In this document: positions 14,693 to 23,399 of the stretch, one piece after another
How positions within the stretch are numbered: the stretch's first letter is position 1
How the letters are laid out: each line of letters begins with the position of its first letter
Source of the DNA: Bacteroidales bacterium
GTDB lineage: Bacteria; Bacteroidota; Bacteroidia; Bacteroidales; UBA932
Reading direction: 5' to 3'
Length of the DNA stretch: 64,000 nt
NCBI GenBank assembly: GCA_017555965.1
Contig: JAFZFH010000086.1
Span: 19,748 to 83,747, forward strand
Translations under genes and position numbers: made by a program
Notes under the pieces: generated by a model
What the model saw: only the letters and a program-made list of their open reading frames with translations
Told to the model about the DNA's origin: nothing
Databases searched by the model: none

Positions 14693-15856
14693 ATGGAAAA
14701 GAGACATATCGCCATACTTGGATCCACCGGATCCATCGGCCGTCAGGCACTCGACGTGATCGGACAGCACCGCGACCTGTTCGAAGTGGAACTTCTCACA
14801 GCGAACAACAGCACAGACCTCCTCATTCAGCAGGCCATCGAATTCGATGCGAACGCAGTCGTGATCTGCAATGAAGACAAATATCAGGAAGTGAAGGATG
14901 CGCTCGACCCGCACGACATCAAGGTATTCGCCGGCATGCAGTCGGTGTGCGACCTCGTGGTCAGCGACAATATCGACATCGTACTTACATCGATGGTCGG
15001 TTTCAGCGGACTTTCTTCGACTGTCGCAGCAGTGGGAGCCGGCAAGACGATTGCACTCGCGAACAAGGAGACCCTCGTCGCTGCAGGAAAGATTGTAATG
15101 GGCATGGCGGAGAAGACAGGAGCACGCATCCTGCCGGTAGACTCCGAGCACTCGGCAATCTTCCAGTGCCTCATGGGTTCTGCAGGAGCACAGATCGAGA
15201 AGATACATCTGACTGCCTCAGGCGGTCCGTTCCGCACATGGTCACGCGAAGATATCGCAAAAGCGACACGCGCACAAGCCCTGAATCATCCGAACTGGAG
15301 CATGGGAAGCAAGATCACCATCGACTCCGCAACCATGATGAACAAAGGACTGGAGATAATTGAAGCCCGATGGCTGTTCGGAACACCGGGAGACAAGATT
15401 CAGGTAGTCATCCATCCGGAGTCCATCATCCACTCGATGGTCGAATATGCGGACGGTTCTGTCATTGCACAGATGGGCCATCCAGACATGAGGGAAGCCA
15501 TACAGTTCGCTTTCAGCTATCCGTTCCGACTTCCTCTGAACAACAGGAAGCTGAACTTCGCGGAACTCGGGAGCATGTCATTCTTTGCACCTGATCAGGA
15601 CAAATTCCCCGCACTTAAACTCGCATATGAATCTCTTGAAAAGGGCGGAAACATGGCATGCATCATGAATGCGGCAAACGAAGCGGCAGTAGCAGCATTC
15701 CTTCAGGAAAGAATCGGATTCTACGACATCACCACTGTCGTGCAGGAATGTATGAATGGTGTGGATTTTGTAGCTGATCCTGACCTTGATACCATCTTCG
15801 CCACCAATTCGGAAGCCCTGATCAAGGCAGGCGAACTCATAGACAAGATATCATGA
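14693..15856 (+). CDS. dxr: 1-deoxy-D-xylulose 5-phosphate reductoisomerase
   Basis: This catalyses the second, committed step of the MEP isoprenoid pathway (DXP to MEP with NADPH). Motifs: nucleotide-binding GSTGSIGRQALDVI, metal- and substrate-binding VDSEHSAIFQCL, SGGPFRTW and NHPNWSMGSKITIDSATMMN. The 387-aa length is normal. It overlaps rseP by 4 bp (ATGA), a frequent arrangement that links isoprenoid carrier synthesis to envelope functions. Confidence 0.97.
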   Translation: MEKRHIAILGSTGSIGRQALDVIGQHRDLFEVELLTANNSTDLLIQQAIEFDANAVVICNEDKYQEVKDALDPHDIKVFAGMQSVCDLVVSDNIDIVLTSMVGFSGLSSTVAAVGAGKTIALANKETLVAAGKIVMGMAEKTGARILPVDSEHSAIFQCLMGSAGAQIEKIHLTASGGPFRTWSREDIAKATRAQALNHPNWSMGSKITIDSATMMNKGLEIIEARWLFGTPGDKIQVVIHPESIIHSMVEYADGSVIAQMGHPDMREAIQFAFSYPFRLPLNNRKLNFAELGSMSFFAPDQDKFPALKLAYESLEKGGNMACIMNAANEAAVAAFLQERIGFYDITTVVQECMNGVDFVADPDLDTIFATNSEALIKAGELIDKIS

Positions 15857-17190
15857 TAGCAATCATAAAGACATTACAAGTAATATTGGCCCTGTCCGTG
15901 CTCATCCTTGTGCACGAGCTGGGTCATTTCACCTTTGCAAAACTGTTCGGAATCAGGGTAGACAAGTTCTTCCTGTTCTTTGATGCAGGCGGAAGGAAAC
16001 TTCTCAGCACAAAGACAGGATGGTTCTCAAAAATCTTCCCGAAAGGTCAGAAATGGGAGACCGAATACGGTATCGGATGGCTTCCTCTCGGTGGATACTG
16101 CAAGATTGCAGGAATTGTTGACGAATCGATGGATACAGAATACCTGCAGAATGAACCGAAGGAGTGGGAATTCAGAACCAAACCGGCATGGCAGAGACTT
16201 CTGGTTATGGCAGGCGGCGTTCTTTTCAACATCATCTTCGCTGTGGTAATGTACGCCGCCCTCCTCGCAGGATGGGGCGAAAGCTATATAGGAAACGAAG
16301 GCAACAGCATTTACGTCAACGAACTTGCCTATGATATGGGATTCCGCAACGGAGACCACATCATCAGTTTCGACGACTATGAGCCTGAAAACTTCGCTAC
16401 GCTTCAGGTAGACCTTGCAAGACAGTCGGCAACCAAGGCAGTGGTTCTGAGAGAAGGCGACACTCTTGACATCTATATTGACCATAACCGCATCGGAGAA
16501 GTACTGAACAACCCGGGAATGTTCGATCTTGCCCGTCCGTTCATAATCCACTCGATTGCGGAAGGCTCTGTAAACAGCGGATCAGGACTTGTATCGGGAG
16601 ACAGGATCATCGGAATCGACAGCGTTTCCGTACCTTTTGTCCAGGATGCATGGCCGGTATTGGAACAGCATCTGGGAGAGACGGTCGCTGTAGATGTAGT
16701 CAGGGCTGCTGACACACTCAGTCTCCCGCTTCAGGTTGACACTACCGGAAGACTGGGAGTATTCCTCGCATCCCCTGAAATAAAGACAAGAGAGTACAGC
16801 CTGGCATCAGCCATCCCTGCAGGATTCAAGAAGACCTTCACCTCAGTGGGAGGATACATCAAGGACCTCAAGCTCGTTTTCACACCCAGCACAGAGGCAT
16901 ACAAATCAGTAGGAAGCTTCATTGCAATCGGACAGGTCTTCCCGGAATCATGGGACTGGTACAGTTTCCTAAGCATCATCGCGATGTTGTCCATCATGCT
17001 TGCAGTAATGAACCTGCTGCCTATTCCGGCACTTGACGGAGGACATATCGTCTTTACCATATATGAGATGATAACAGGAAGAAAGCCGAGCGACAACTTC
17101 CTTTATATAACACAGATAATCGGCATGATCCTGATCTTCGGACTTATGTTCCTTGCCTTTGGCAACGACATTGCAAGACTCATCAGATAA
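15853..17190 (+). CDS. rseP: Site-2 intramembrane metalloprotease RseP
   Basis: The 445-aa protein has the zinc motif HELGH at residues 21-25 in the first transmembrane helix, a long periplasmic part containing PDZ-like segments (VNSGSGLVSGDRIIGIDSVS), and a C-terminal NLLPIPALDGGHIVF motif giving the third zinc ligand. It cleaves membrane-spanning anti-sigma factors or signal-peptide remnants. No anti-sigma gene is present nearby. It is translationally coupled to dxr. Confidence 0.95.
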   Translation: MIAIIKTLQVILALSVLILVHELGHFTFAKLFGIRVDKFFLFFDAGGRKLLSTKTGWFSKIFPKGQKWETEYGIGWLPLGGYCKIAGIVDESMDTEYLQNEPKEWEFRTKPAWQRLLVMAGGVLFNIIFAVVMYAALLAGWGESYIGNEGNSIYVNELAYDMGFRNGDHIISFDDYEPENFATLQVDLARQSATKAVVLREGDTLDIYIDHNRIGEVLNNPGMFDLARPFIIHSIAEGSVNSGSGLVSGDRIIGIDSVSVPFVQDAWPVLEQHLGETVAVDVVRAADTLSLPLQVDTTGRLGVFLASPEIKTREYSLASAIPAGFKKTFTSVGGYIKDLKLVFTPSTEAYKSVGSFIAIGQVFPESWDWYSFLSIIAMLSIMLAVMNLLPIPALDGGHIVFTIYEMITGRKPSDNFLYITQIIGMILIFGLMFLAFGNDIARLIR

Positions 17191-17208
17191 CAGATAAAAT
17201 ACATATAT

Positions 17209-18234
17209 ATGAAAAAGATTCTGAAATACATGGCGGTAGCTCTTGCCGCAATCATAGCCCTCACATCATGCAGCGAGGAGAAGAAGAGAAAGGCCCTCCT
17301 GCCTAACATCAGCGGAAAAGCCGGAGAAGTGATCGTTGTAATCGACAAGGGCAACTGGGAAGGAGTGGTCGGAACAGCTCTTAGAGACTCTCTTGCATGC
17401 GAAACACCATATCTTCCGCAGAGAGAGCCGCTTTTCGGACTTGTAAATGTACCTCAGAACGCATTTACAAACATGTTCCAGATACATAGAAACATCATCT
17501 ACGTAAACATCAACAACACTGTGACAGAGCCGGGCATCGTAATAAGAAAGGACGTATGGGCAACTCCACAGACAGTGATATATGTAAATGCTGCTGACAG
17601 CGAGTCTGCCGCAAGCATCATTGCAGAGAACAGTGCAATCATGGTCACTACAATCGAACAGGCGGAAAGAGACCGTATCATCAGAAACATCAAGAAGTAC
17701 GAGGAACTCAAGCTCGCTCAGACCGTGAGAGATATGGTAGGCGGTTCTCCTCATTTCCCATCAGGATACAAGCTCAAGAAGAAGACCAGCGACTTCATCT
17801 GGATCGAATACGCAATCCAGGATGTGACTCAGGGAATTCTCGTATATCAGTATCCGGTAGAAGAGGGCAAGCAGATGCTCAGCCTCGACAGCATCATTGA
17901 GAACAGCAATGAAATCCTCAAGAACAATGTGCCTGGAATGTTCGACAACACATACATGACAACCAGCACAGCTGTAAGACCAGGAATCGAATACAAGCGC
18001 TATAAAGGACTTGAATTCGCAGAAGTGAGAGGATTCTGGGAAGTATACAACGACTACATGGGTGGACCATTCGTTTCACACGCATTCTATAGCCAGGACG
18101 GTCAGAACGTCATCGTACTTCAGGGCTTCGTATATGCTCCTAAATACGATAAACGTCAGTATCTCAGACAGGTTGAATCTGTGATCTACTCGTTCGAATG
18201 GGCTGCAAATGAAAAAGAAGAGCAGAAAGATTAA
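17209..18234 (+). CDS. DUF4837 family lipoprotein
   Basis: The 341-aa product starts with a lipoprotein signal (YMAVALAAIIALTSCSEE; Cys near residue 21) and continues with the features of DUF4837: SGKAGEVIVVIDKGNWEG near the N-terminus, FTNMFQIHRNIIYV, and a C-terminal half with TSDFIWIEY and GPFVSHAFYSQDGQNVIV. The family is confined to Bacteroidota and has no known function. Its place 18 bp after rseP in the same transcript suggests an envelope role. Confidence 0.85.
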   Translation: MKKILKYMAVALAAIIALTSCSEEKKRKALLPNISGKAGEVIVVIDKGNWEGVVGTALRDSLACETPYLPQREPLFGLVNVPQNAFTNMFQIHRNIIYVNINNTVTEPGIVIRKDVWATPQTVIYVNAADSESAASIIAENSAIMVTTIEQAERDRIIRNIKKYEELKLAQTVRDMVGGSPHFPSGYKLKKKTSDFIWIEYAIQDVTQGILVYQYPVEEGKQMLSLDSIIENSNEILKNNVPGMFDNTYMTTSTAVRPGIEYKRYKGLEFAEVRGFWEVYNDYMGGPFVSHAFYSQDGQNVIVLQGFVYAPKYDKRQYLRQVESVIYSFEWAANEKEEQKD

Positions 18235-18241
18235 GAAATAT

Positions 18242-18272
18242 TTTGGTATTTTAAATATTTTTCATACCTTTG
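18242..18272 (+). promoter_or_regulatory. Promoter of tRNA-Glu and rpsT
   Basis: TTTG (18242-18245), 19 nt, TACCTTTG (18265-18272). This is a near-ideal Bacteroidetes promoter placed 29 nt before the tRNA. Confidence 0.8.
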
Positions 18273-18301
18273 CACTCCCATTTGATAAAAGTGGTCAGTT
18301 T

Positions 18302-18373
18302 GGTCGGTTCGTCTATCGGTTAGGACTCAAGATTTTCATTCTTGCAAGAGGGGTTCGATTCCCCTACCGACTA
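18302..18373 (+). tRNA. tRNA-Glu (anticodon TTC)
   Basis: GGTCGGT (18302-18308) pairs with ACCGACT (18366-18372), with one G-T pair. The anticodon loop contains TTTTCAT with anticodon TTC. The T arm is GGGGTTCGATTCCCC. CCA is not encoded. It lies 24 nt before rpsT with no terminator or promoter between them. Confidence 0.97.
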
Positions 18374-18397
18374 CAAGAAATATAAAAAAGAATAACA

Positions 18398-18652
18398 ATG
18401 GCAAACCACGCTTCAGCAGACAAGCGCTATCGCCAGAGCGAGAGGCGCAGATTGCATAATAAGTATTATGCAAAGACAACAAGAAACGCAATTCGTGCGA
18501 TTCGTAACACATCAGACAAGGCAGCAGCAGAGGCTAACGCTCCTAAGGTTTATGCAATGATCGACAAGCTTGCAAAGATCGGCGTTATCCACAAGAACAA
18601 GGCTGCAAACCTTAAGAGCGGTATCGCAGTATACATCAACAAACTTTCATAA
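18398..18652 (+). CDS. rpsT: 30S ribosomal protein S20
   Basis: The 84-aa basic protein ([18 protein letters not shown] at its start, [18 protein letters not shown] in the middle, [17 protein letters not shown] at the end) is an S20 of normal length, which binds 16S rRNA early in 30S assembly. It appears to share its promoter with tRNA-Glu and ends in its own terminator. Confidence 0.95.
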   Translation: MANHASADKRYRQSERRRLHNKYYAKTTRNAIRAIRNTSDKAAAEANAPKVYAMIDKLAKIGVIHKNKAANLKSGIAVYINKLS

Positions 18653-18688
18653 AGAAATATCCCCTTTTAAAGGGTTTTCTTATAGCCT

Positions 18689-18724
18689 AAAAAGAGATGA
18701 TCGAAAGATTATCTCTTTTTTTTG
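18689..18724 (+). terminator. Terminator after rpsT
   Basis: AAAAAGAGATGATC (18689-18702) pairs with GATTATCTCTTTTT (18707-18720) around a GAAA tetraloop, with one G-T pair, followed by more T. Confidence 0.9.
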
Positions 18725-18748
18725 ATGCCCGGTCTCGCCGGGCATGAC
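18725..18748. repeat. Dispersed ATGAC-type hairpin repeat, copy B
   Basis: ATGCCCGG (18725-18732) pairs perfectly with CCGGGCAT (18738-18745) around TCTCG, followed by GAC. The same layout recurs at 35389 and 35733. Its right arm is the first unit of the tandem array that follows. Confidence 0.7.
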
Positions 18749-18875
18749 ATGGCTGGCCAGGCATGACATGGCTGGTCGGGCATGACATGGCTGGTCGGGC
18801 ATGACATAGTTGGGCGGGCATGATATGACATGGCTGGTCGGGCATGACATGGTTGGTTAGGGAGGAGATGGTTGT
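18739..18875. repeat. 19-bp tandem repeat array, about seven units
   Basis: Units starting at 18739, 18758, 18777, 18796, 18815, 18839 and 18858 follow the consensus CGGGCATGACATGGCTGGT. The first three are nearly identical, the fourth has ATAGTTGGG, the fifth is 24 bp through a 5-bp internal duplication, and the last is degenerate. There are no spacers between the units. It lies between the rpsT terminator and the 3' end of the barrel gene. The rest of this 350-bp stretch (18876-19003) holds a G-rich run and nothing I can identify. Confidence 0.85.
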
Positions 18876-19003
18876 GGGGGGGGGAGACGGTCATCCCCGG
18901 CTGGACTGGGGATCTGCAGTGGCATGGATATAAATTAATCGGCCGGTTCCTTCACAGGGACCGACCGATTGCCAATATTTATGTAAATAACCAGAAGGTT
19001 CAA

Positions 19004-19873
19004 TTAAAAACGGCACCCCAAGGTAAATCCAAGGGTATTGCCAACGTGTGGATTACCTAAAAGGTAGACTGCAGAAAACCTTATCACAGAAATATCTATT
19101 CCCAAGCCTGCAGAAACATATGATGGTTCGAATGTAGAATCTGACGAAAAATGATATCCGGCCAGAACTGAAACCATATCGACTATCTTTAAATCAACAC
19201 CGGCTGAGGCAACGACAGCACCAAACTGTCCTTGAGTCATATAGCCCGCATCAGCTCCTACTTCAAGGCACAATGATTCTCCAAAATCAAATGAGTTTCT
19301 CACACCTGCCTTCATAAGCATAGGAATTGTGCCGAATCCGATATTTTCAAATGAAAGACCAGCTGTCAATGTTTTGTATCTGTAGGCTAGATTCAGATCA
19401 GCACAAAACGCCGAACTACCGACACCATCTGCAAGGTTAAAACCAACATATCTGGCAATCAGGGAAACTCCAAGATCAGGCATTACAGAATAAGCCGCAC
19501 CGATTCCTGCTGCAAATTCACTCGGAGAATATTCGCCGGCAAGGTTTCCAAATCCGTCATAGAGCGGATATGAACTGTAAGAATTGACTTTACCTTCAGC
19601 GAGCACAGCCAATTTATCAAGCTTGTAACTGAAACCGGCATTGATCATATTGCTGCCGACTCCACCCGGACTCCACATAAGATATGTTGCGTCGAAAGCG
19701 ATTCCACCATCTTCTGTAAGAACGCTTTGTGCATCAGATCCTGCATTTGTCACACCCATAGCCATCTCCCTGGTATCCGTAGGTATATTCAGGAAAGAGC
19801 CAGTCTGCGCATTTGTCAAAAATGCGGTAACCATCAGCAGCACAAGTGATGTCAAATATCTCAAGGTTCTCAT
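19004..19873 (-). CDS. PorV/PorQ-like outer-membrane beta-barrel protein
   Basis: The 289-aa product has a signal peptide (YLTSLVLLMVTAFLTNAQ) followed by SFLNIPTDTREMAMGVTNAG, the start typical of the PorV/UPF0164-like barrel family, then repeated amphipathic strands rich in Gly, Tyr and Ala to a C-terminal LGFTLGCRF ending in Phe, as in outer-membrane barrels. In T9SS organisms PorV-like proteins shuttle or bind secreted cargo, and PorQ/PorP relatives sit in the same machinery. Its ATG overlaps the stop of the T9SS-tailed protease by 4 bp, so the two are translationally coupled. Being dedicated to one cargo is inference. Confidence 0.75.
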   Translation of the reverse strand: MRTLRYLTSLVLLMVTAFLTNAQTGSFLNIPTDTREMAMGVTNAGSDAQSVLTEDGGIAFDATYLMWSPGGVGSNMINAGFSYKLDKLAVLAEGKVNSYSSYPLYDGFGNLAGEYSPSEFAAGIGAAYSVMPDLGVSLIARYVGFNLADGVGSSAFCADLNLAYRYKTLTAGLSFENIGFGTIPMLMKAGVRNSFDFGESLCLEVGADAGYMTQGQFGAVVASAGVDLKIVDMVSVLAGYHFSSDSTFEPSYVSAGLGIDISVIRFSAVYLLGNPHVGNTLGFTLGCRF

Positions 19874-22425
19874 AATTTCACAATGTTTTGAGTGTATGTT
19901 TTACCTGACACACCGGTAACCTTTACATTATATACTCCAGGTAGGAGAGATGATATGTCTTGAACAGCAGGGCTGAACGGATCTGGAACAACCTTGCCTT
20001 CATAGACAACTGCTCCAGAAGAAGATATTATCTTCACTTCTGCCTCTGACGAATCAGAGCCTCTTACGTACATTTTTCCGTCCTTGACGGGATTAGGAAA
20101 GACATCAAACTCCTTTGAACCGTCGCGTATTACAACTTTAAATGTAGCCTGAACTGTGGCAGACAATCCATCAGTTGCGGTAACTGTCATTACTGACTCT
20201 CCATACGATACAGCATTCAAGGTAAGTTCATCTCTCATGACAGATGCCTTGACTACAGAATTGTCTGATGAAGACACAGAATATGTCAGCGTTTCTCCAT
20301 CTGGATCGCTGAAGTAATCTGAAAGAGTAAGTTTCTTAGATGCAGATTTTGACTTGATCAGAATATTCTCAAGTGGAGAACTTACTGTCGGTGCATTATT
20401 CTCTTCGACAGTGAAAGAAATCACACATTCTGTAACCTTTTCAGAGTCGTCTGTAGCGATTATACGCGATTTATATGTTCCTGCAGGAATGTTCTTTGCA
20501 TCGATGACGAGGTAATACATACCATCGTTATGAGAAAAGACATCTGCATCTGTCGCATTCTCATATACGACATCTTTAAGTCCACCTTCCGGATCTGTAA
20601 TCGCGAACCTCAGCTTCTTCCACATATACTTCTTGAGAGAAAGATCAGTCTCATCAAGAGCCTCTATCACTGGAGGGAGATTATCACGAGTAGTGACCGA
20701 TCTGTTTTCAGATAATTCTGAAAGATAGCCTAATGCATCATAACCCTGAACAGAGAAATAATATGTTGTATTGAACTCAAGCCCGTCTATTGTAATTGTC
20801 AGCGTTTCTCCCTCTACATATTTCTTGATAGGGACACTTACCTTCTTCAATGTCTCAGAAACGACATCGAAAGGTTCTTCGCTGAAATAAAGGTCTACAC
20901 CCCTGCAGACAACACCTTGATTGGCAGGAGGAAGAATATATTGCATTGTGAGACTTGTACCAGACAAATCTTCATAATTATCAAATTCAGGCACAAACGG
21001 TTTATATTCCCCGTAATGTGCGGTAGCTGCAGATGCGTCAACCAATCCGTGACCCATATACCTTGACGGCAGCGAGATGTCTCGCGCTGTCTTGAGCAGC
21101 CTGTCTATAAGATCTTCTCTTGTGAATCCGGGACCTCCGAATTCAGAAAGGACCAATGCGGCCACGCCGCTGACATGAGGGCATGCCATGGATGTACCCT
21201 GCATGCGGTCATAATTGTTATCAGGTACTGTACTTAATACCATCTGGTTCTTTTGAGCGTCACCGCCAGGTGCCGCAATGTCGACCCAGTCACCGACATT
21301 AGAATAATATGCTGATTTATAGTCTCCGGACACAGCAGAAACTGCGATACACCCTTCATAAGATGCGGGGTATCCCTCAGCTAAAGCGTCATTTCCGGAA
21401 GCAAATATGACGACACCACCTTTCATAGGGCTGTCAGGAAGCTGATTTCCATCCTTGTCACAACCTGCATATGTGTTGAAATAATCTATCGCCTCCTTCA
21501 TGTATAGAGGGGTATCCGTAAGATTAGCTTCTGGAAGGAATCCCCAACTGTTCTGAGCAATGACTGCGCCATGATTTGCAGCCCATATCAAGGCTTCTGC
21601 CTGATTGCCATTATTATCACCATCAAAGATCGCACAAGACATTATCCTGACTCCGCCTATACCGGCTGCGGCATCTCCTCCGGCAATTCCGCTGACACCT
21701 ATGCCGTTATTGTTGACTGCGGCAATTGTACCGGCAACATGAGTTCCATGATCCTCAGGATTGATCTTATTGTTTTCCAGAAATGCGTTGTATCCATTAA
21801 TAATATTTCCGTTCGCGTCAGTACCTTGCCAGATGTTATCCTTGAGGTCCTCATGATTTACATCGACTCCGGTATCAATTACAGCAACAATGACATTATC
21901 CTTTCCCACAACCCCTCGTTCCCATGCAGGAGCGACATTTATATCACAGCCTTCAAGAAGTCCTGTAATCGGATTTCCGGCATTGATGTAATGCCATTGT
22001 CTCTTCAGATACGGGTCATCGAACGGAGCAGGCTCGTCCTGAAGAACAGTAACAGGTAGATATTCGACAAGTTCAACGCCGTCAATTCTCATAAGATCAT
22101 TTCCTGCCTTTGTAAGTGGTGCAGACTCGTCAAACTCCACACTATACCACAAATGCAGGCCTTCTCTACGCATACGTTCTTCATACTGTCCTCCGTGTGC
22201 GAATGTGCGTCGGAATGTCGTTCCGCAAAGGAGTACATCGTTCTCAGTCTCCGACTCGAGTTTCTCAGCAAGTGATTGAGAAACCTTTACAACCGCCTTG
22301 CCAGAGATATACGCACTCGTTTCTGTGGTCACATCAGGAAGTGCATCAGCATTGACGCTATCTGTCTGACATGAAACCAATAGGATCAAAAGAACGAGAA
22401 TAGATATGTTATTGAATTTCAGCAT
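19870..22425 (-). CDS. Subtilisin-like (S8) serine protease with Fn3-like region and T9SS C-terminal sorting domain
   Basis: The 851-aa protein has a signal with a lipobox-like end (NISILVLLILLVSCQTD), an N-terminal propeptide-like region, and an S8 domain with Asp (VIDTGVDVNHEDL), His (DHGTHVAGTIAA) and Ser (QGTSMACPHVSGVAAL). A fibronectin-III-like segment, a cadherin/Ig-like segment (NAPTVSSPLENILIKS) and a C-terminal domain of the Por secretion type (FDVFPNPVKDGKMYV ... VYNVKVTGVSGKTYTQNIV) follow. The tail marks export across the outer membrane by T9SS. ATG 22425 is chosen because a TATATTTG box ends 5 nt before it; ATG 22461 lies upstream of that box. Confidence 0.9.
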   Translation of the reverse strand: MLKFNNISILVLLILLVSCQTDSVNADALPDVTTETSAYISGKAVVKVSQSLAEKLESETENDVLLCGTTFRRTFAHGGQYEERMRREGLHLWYSVEFDESAPLTKAGNDLMRIDGVELVEYLPVTVLQDEPAPFDDPYLKRQWHYINAGNPITGLLEGCDINVAPAWERGVVGKDNVIVAVIDTGVDVNHEDLKDNIWQGTDANGNIINGYNAFLENNKINPEDHGTHVAGTIAAVNNNGIGVSGIAGGDAAAGIGGVRIMSCAIFDGDNNGNQAEALIWAANHGAVIAQNSWGFLPEANLTDTPLYMKEAIDYFNTYAGCDKDGNQLPDSPMKGGVVIFASGNDALAEGYPASYEGCIAVSAVSGDYKSAYYSNVGDWVDIAAPGGDAQKNQMVLSTVPDNNYDRMQGTSMACPHVSGVAALVLSEFGGPGFTREDLIDRLLKTARDISLPSRYMGHGLVDASAATAHYGEYKPFVPEFDNYEDLSGTSLTMQYILPPANQGVVCRGVDLYFSEEPFDVVSETLKKVSVPIKKYVEGETLTITIDGLEFNTTYYFSVQGYDALGYLSELSENRSVTTRDNLPPVIEALDETDLSLKKYMWKKLRFAITDPEGGLKDVVYENATDADVFSHNDGMYYLVIDAKNIPAGTYKSRIIATDDSEKVTECVISFTVEENNAPTVSSPLENILIKSKSASKKLTLSDYFSDPDGETLTYSVSSSDNSVVKASVMRDELTLNAVSYGESVMTVTATDGLSATVQATFKVVIRDGSKEFDVFPNPVKDGKMYVRGSDSSEAEVKIISSSGAVVYEGKVVPDPFSPAVQDISSLLPGVYNVKVTGVSGKTYTQNIVKL

Positions 22426-22430
22426 TTTGT

Positions 22431-22463
22431 CAAATATAAAAGAGGCTGACCATACGGTCAAAA
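22431..22463 (-). promoter_or_regulatory. Promoter of the protease-barrel operon
   Basis: The minus strand reads TTTTG (22463-22459), 20 nt, TATATTTG (22438-22431), then 5 nt to ATG 22425. The promoter is embedded in the terminator hairpin of the upstream gene: its -33 element lies in the hairpin loop. Confidence 0.65.
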
Positions 22464-22481
22464 GACCTCACGGTCAGCCTC
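22437..22481 (-). terminator. Terminator of the SusC/SusD/lipoprotein operon (minus strand)
   Basis: GAGGCTGACC (22442-22451) pairs perfectly with GGTCAGCCTC (22472-22481); on the minus strand the stem is followed by TTTTAT. It lies 22 bp past the lipoprotein stop. Confidence 0.8.
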
Positions 22482-22503
22482 GATCAAATATCAAGCGAAC
22501 TTA

Positions 22504-23382
22504 TTAGAGTCCAAGGACATCCATAAGATTCGGACCTCCTGGGAGTGAGATATAAGAAGTTGCTGTACCGAATGAACCAGCGATGCTTCCGCCAGTAACT
22601 GCCATTGCAGCATAGACGATCTGAATCACATTCTCAGCAACCACTTTATTCTCTGCGGATGCTGCAGCATTTCCATTATACCAGTTAGGGTCAGCATAGT
22701 AGATGCTGTATCCACCATAGTTGAAACCTGTGTGGAAGTTGTTACCCCAAGAAACTCTACCATCTTCTGCAATTACGAACTCCATGTAAGCACGCTCACC
22801 TTCGAAAACATAGCCTGCAGATTCAATTTCATCTTTTGTGAAAGGAGTAAGCATTCTGTACTTTGCAGTACCGTCTGGAGACTGGATGAATTCCTTCTCT
22901 CTAACGACGCCGAAGAAGCCCATATCTACAAACTGACCTTTACCCAATTTCTTCCAAGCCTTCTTGCATGTCATAGGCAATGCAATAGCTGTATACTCAG
23001 AAACATCTCCTGAAGCGATGCCGACTGAAATTGCATAAGTACTGTTTGGATCAATATTATCATAGCTATATGATACAGACGCATAAGCAGTAGACTCACC
23101 TGCAGCGAACGACACTGTAGTGCTGTTAAGAGAGAAGAGTCCTGATGTATCAGCAAGAGCTACAGTAATATCCAATGCATCAGTGGTATTTGTTCTTACA
23201 AATGGAACCTGAATGTCAGTTCCGTCTACATCAAGATTTCTAGGTGCTGTCTCATCAACCTTCACATAGTTCTTTGATGGATCCTCCTGTGGTGCAGGAA
23301 CATAAGCATCTTCTGCGCAAGATACGAGCGACAGGCCCAAAACAGCGCAAAGAGCTGCCTTAAACATATTGTTAGTTTTCAT
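22504..23382 (-). CDS. Lipoprotein of a SusC/SusD locus, unknown function
   Basis: The 292-aa product has a lipoprotein signal (MFKAALCAVLGLSLVSCAED; Cys near residue 22). A Calx-beta/BACON-like beta-sandwich segment follows (LDVDGTDIQVPFVR ... TVSFAAGESTAYASVSY), then a C-terminal part with many aromatic and Gly residues (FNYGGYSIYYADPNWYNG). This is the usual place and form of a SusE-like surface ligand-binding lipoprotein, but I do not recognise the C-terminal domain. It lies 17 bp after SusD and before the operon terminator. Confidence 0.65.
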   Translation of the reverse strand: MKTNNMFKAALCAVLGLSLVSCAEDAYVPAPQEDPSKNYVKVDETAPRNLDVDGTDIQVPFVRTNTTDALDITVALADTSGLFSLNSTTVSFAAGESTAYASVSYSYDNIDPNSTYAISVGIASGDVSEYTAIALPMTCKKAWKKLGKGQFVDMGFFGVVREKEFIQSPDGTAKYRMLTPFTKDEIESAGYVFEGERAYMEFVIAEDGRVSWGNNFHTGFNYGGYSIYYADPNWYNGNAAASAENKVVAENVIQIVYAAMAVTGGSIAGSFGTATSYISLPGGPNLMDVLGL

Positions 23383-23399
23383 GTTGCTGTCGTTTAAAA

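Noticed and set aside
18739-18875. Possible CRISPR array
   Set aside because: Units are 19 bp and directly contiguous with no unique spacers, and no cas genes are present.
18709-18894. Small reading frame on the minus strand rich in Pro, His and Cys
   Set aside because: It is the translation of the tandem repeat array and has no codon or family support.
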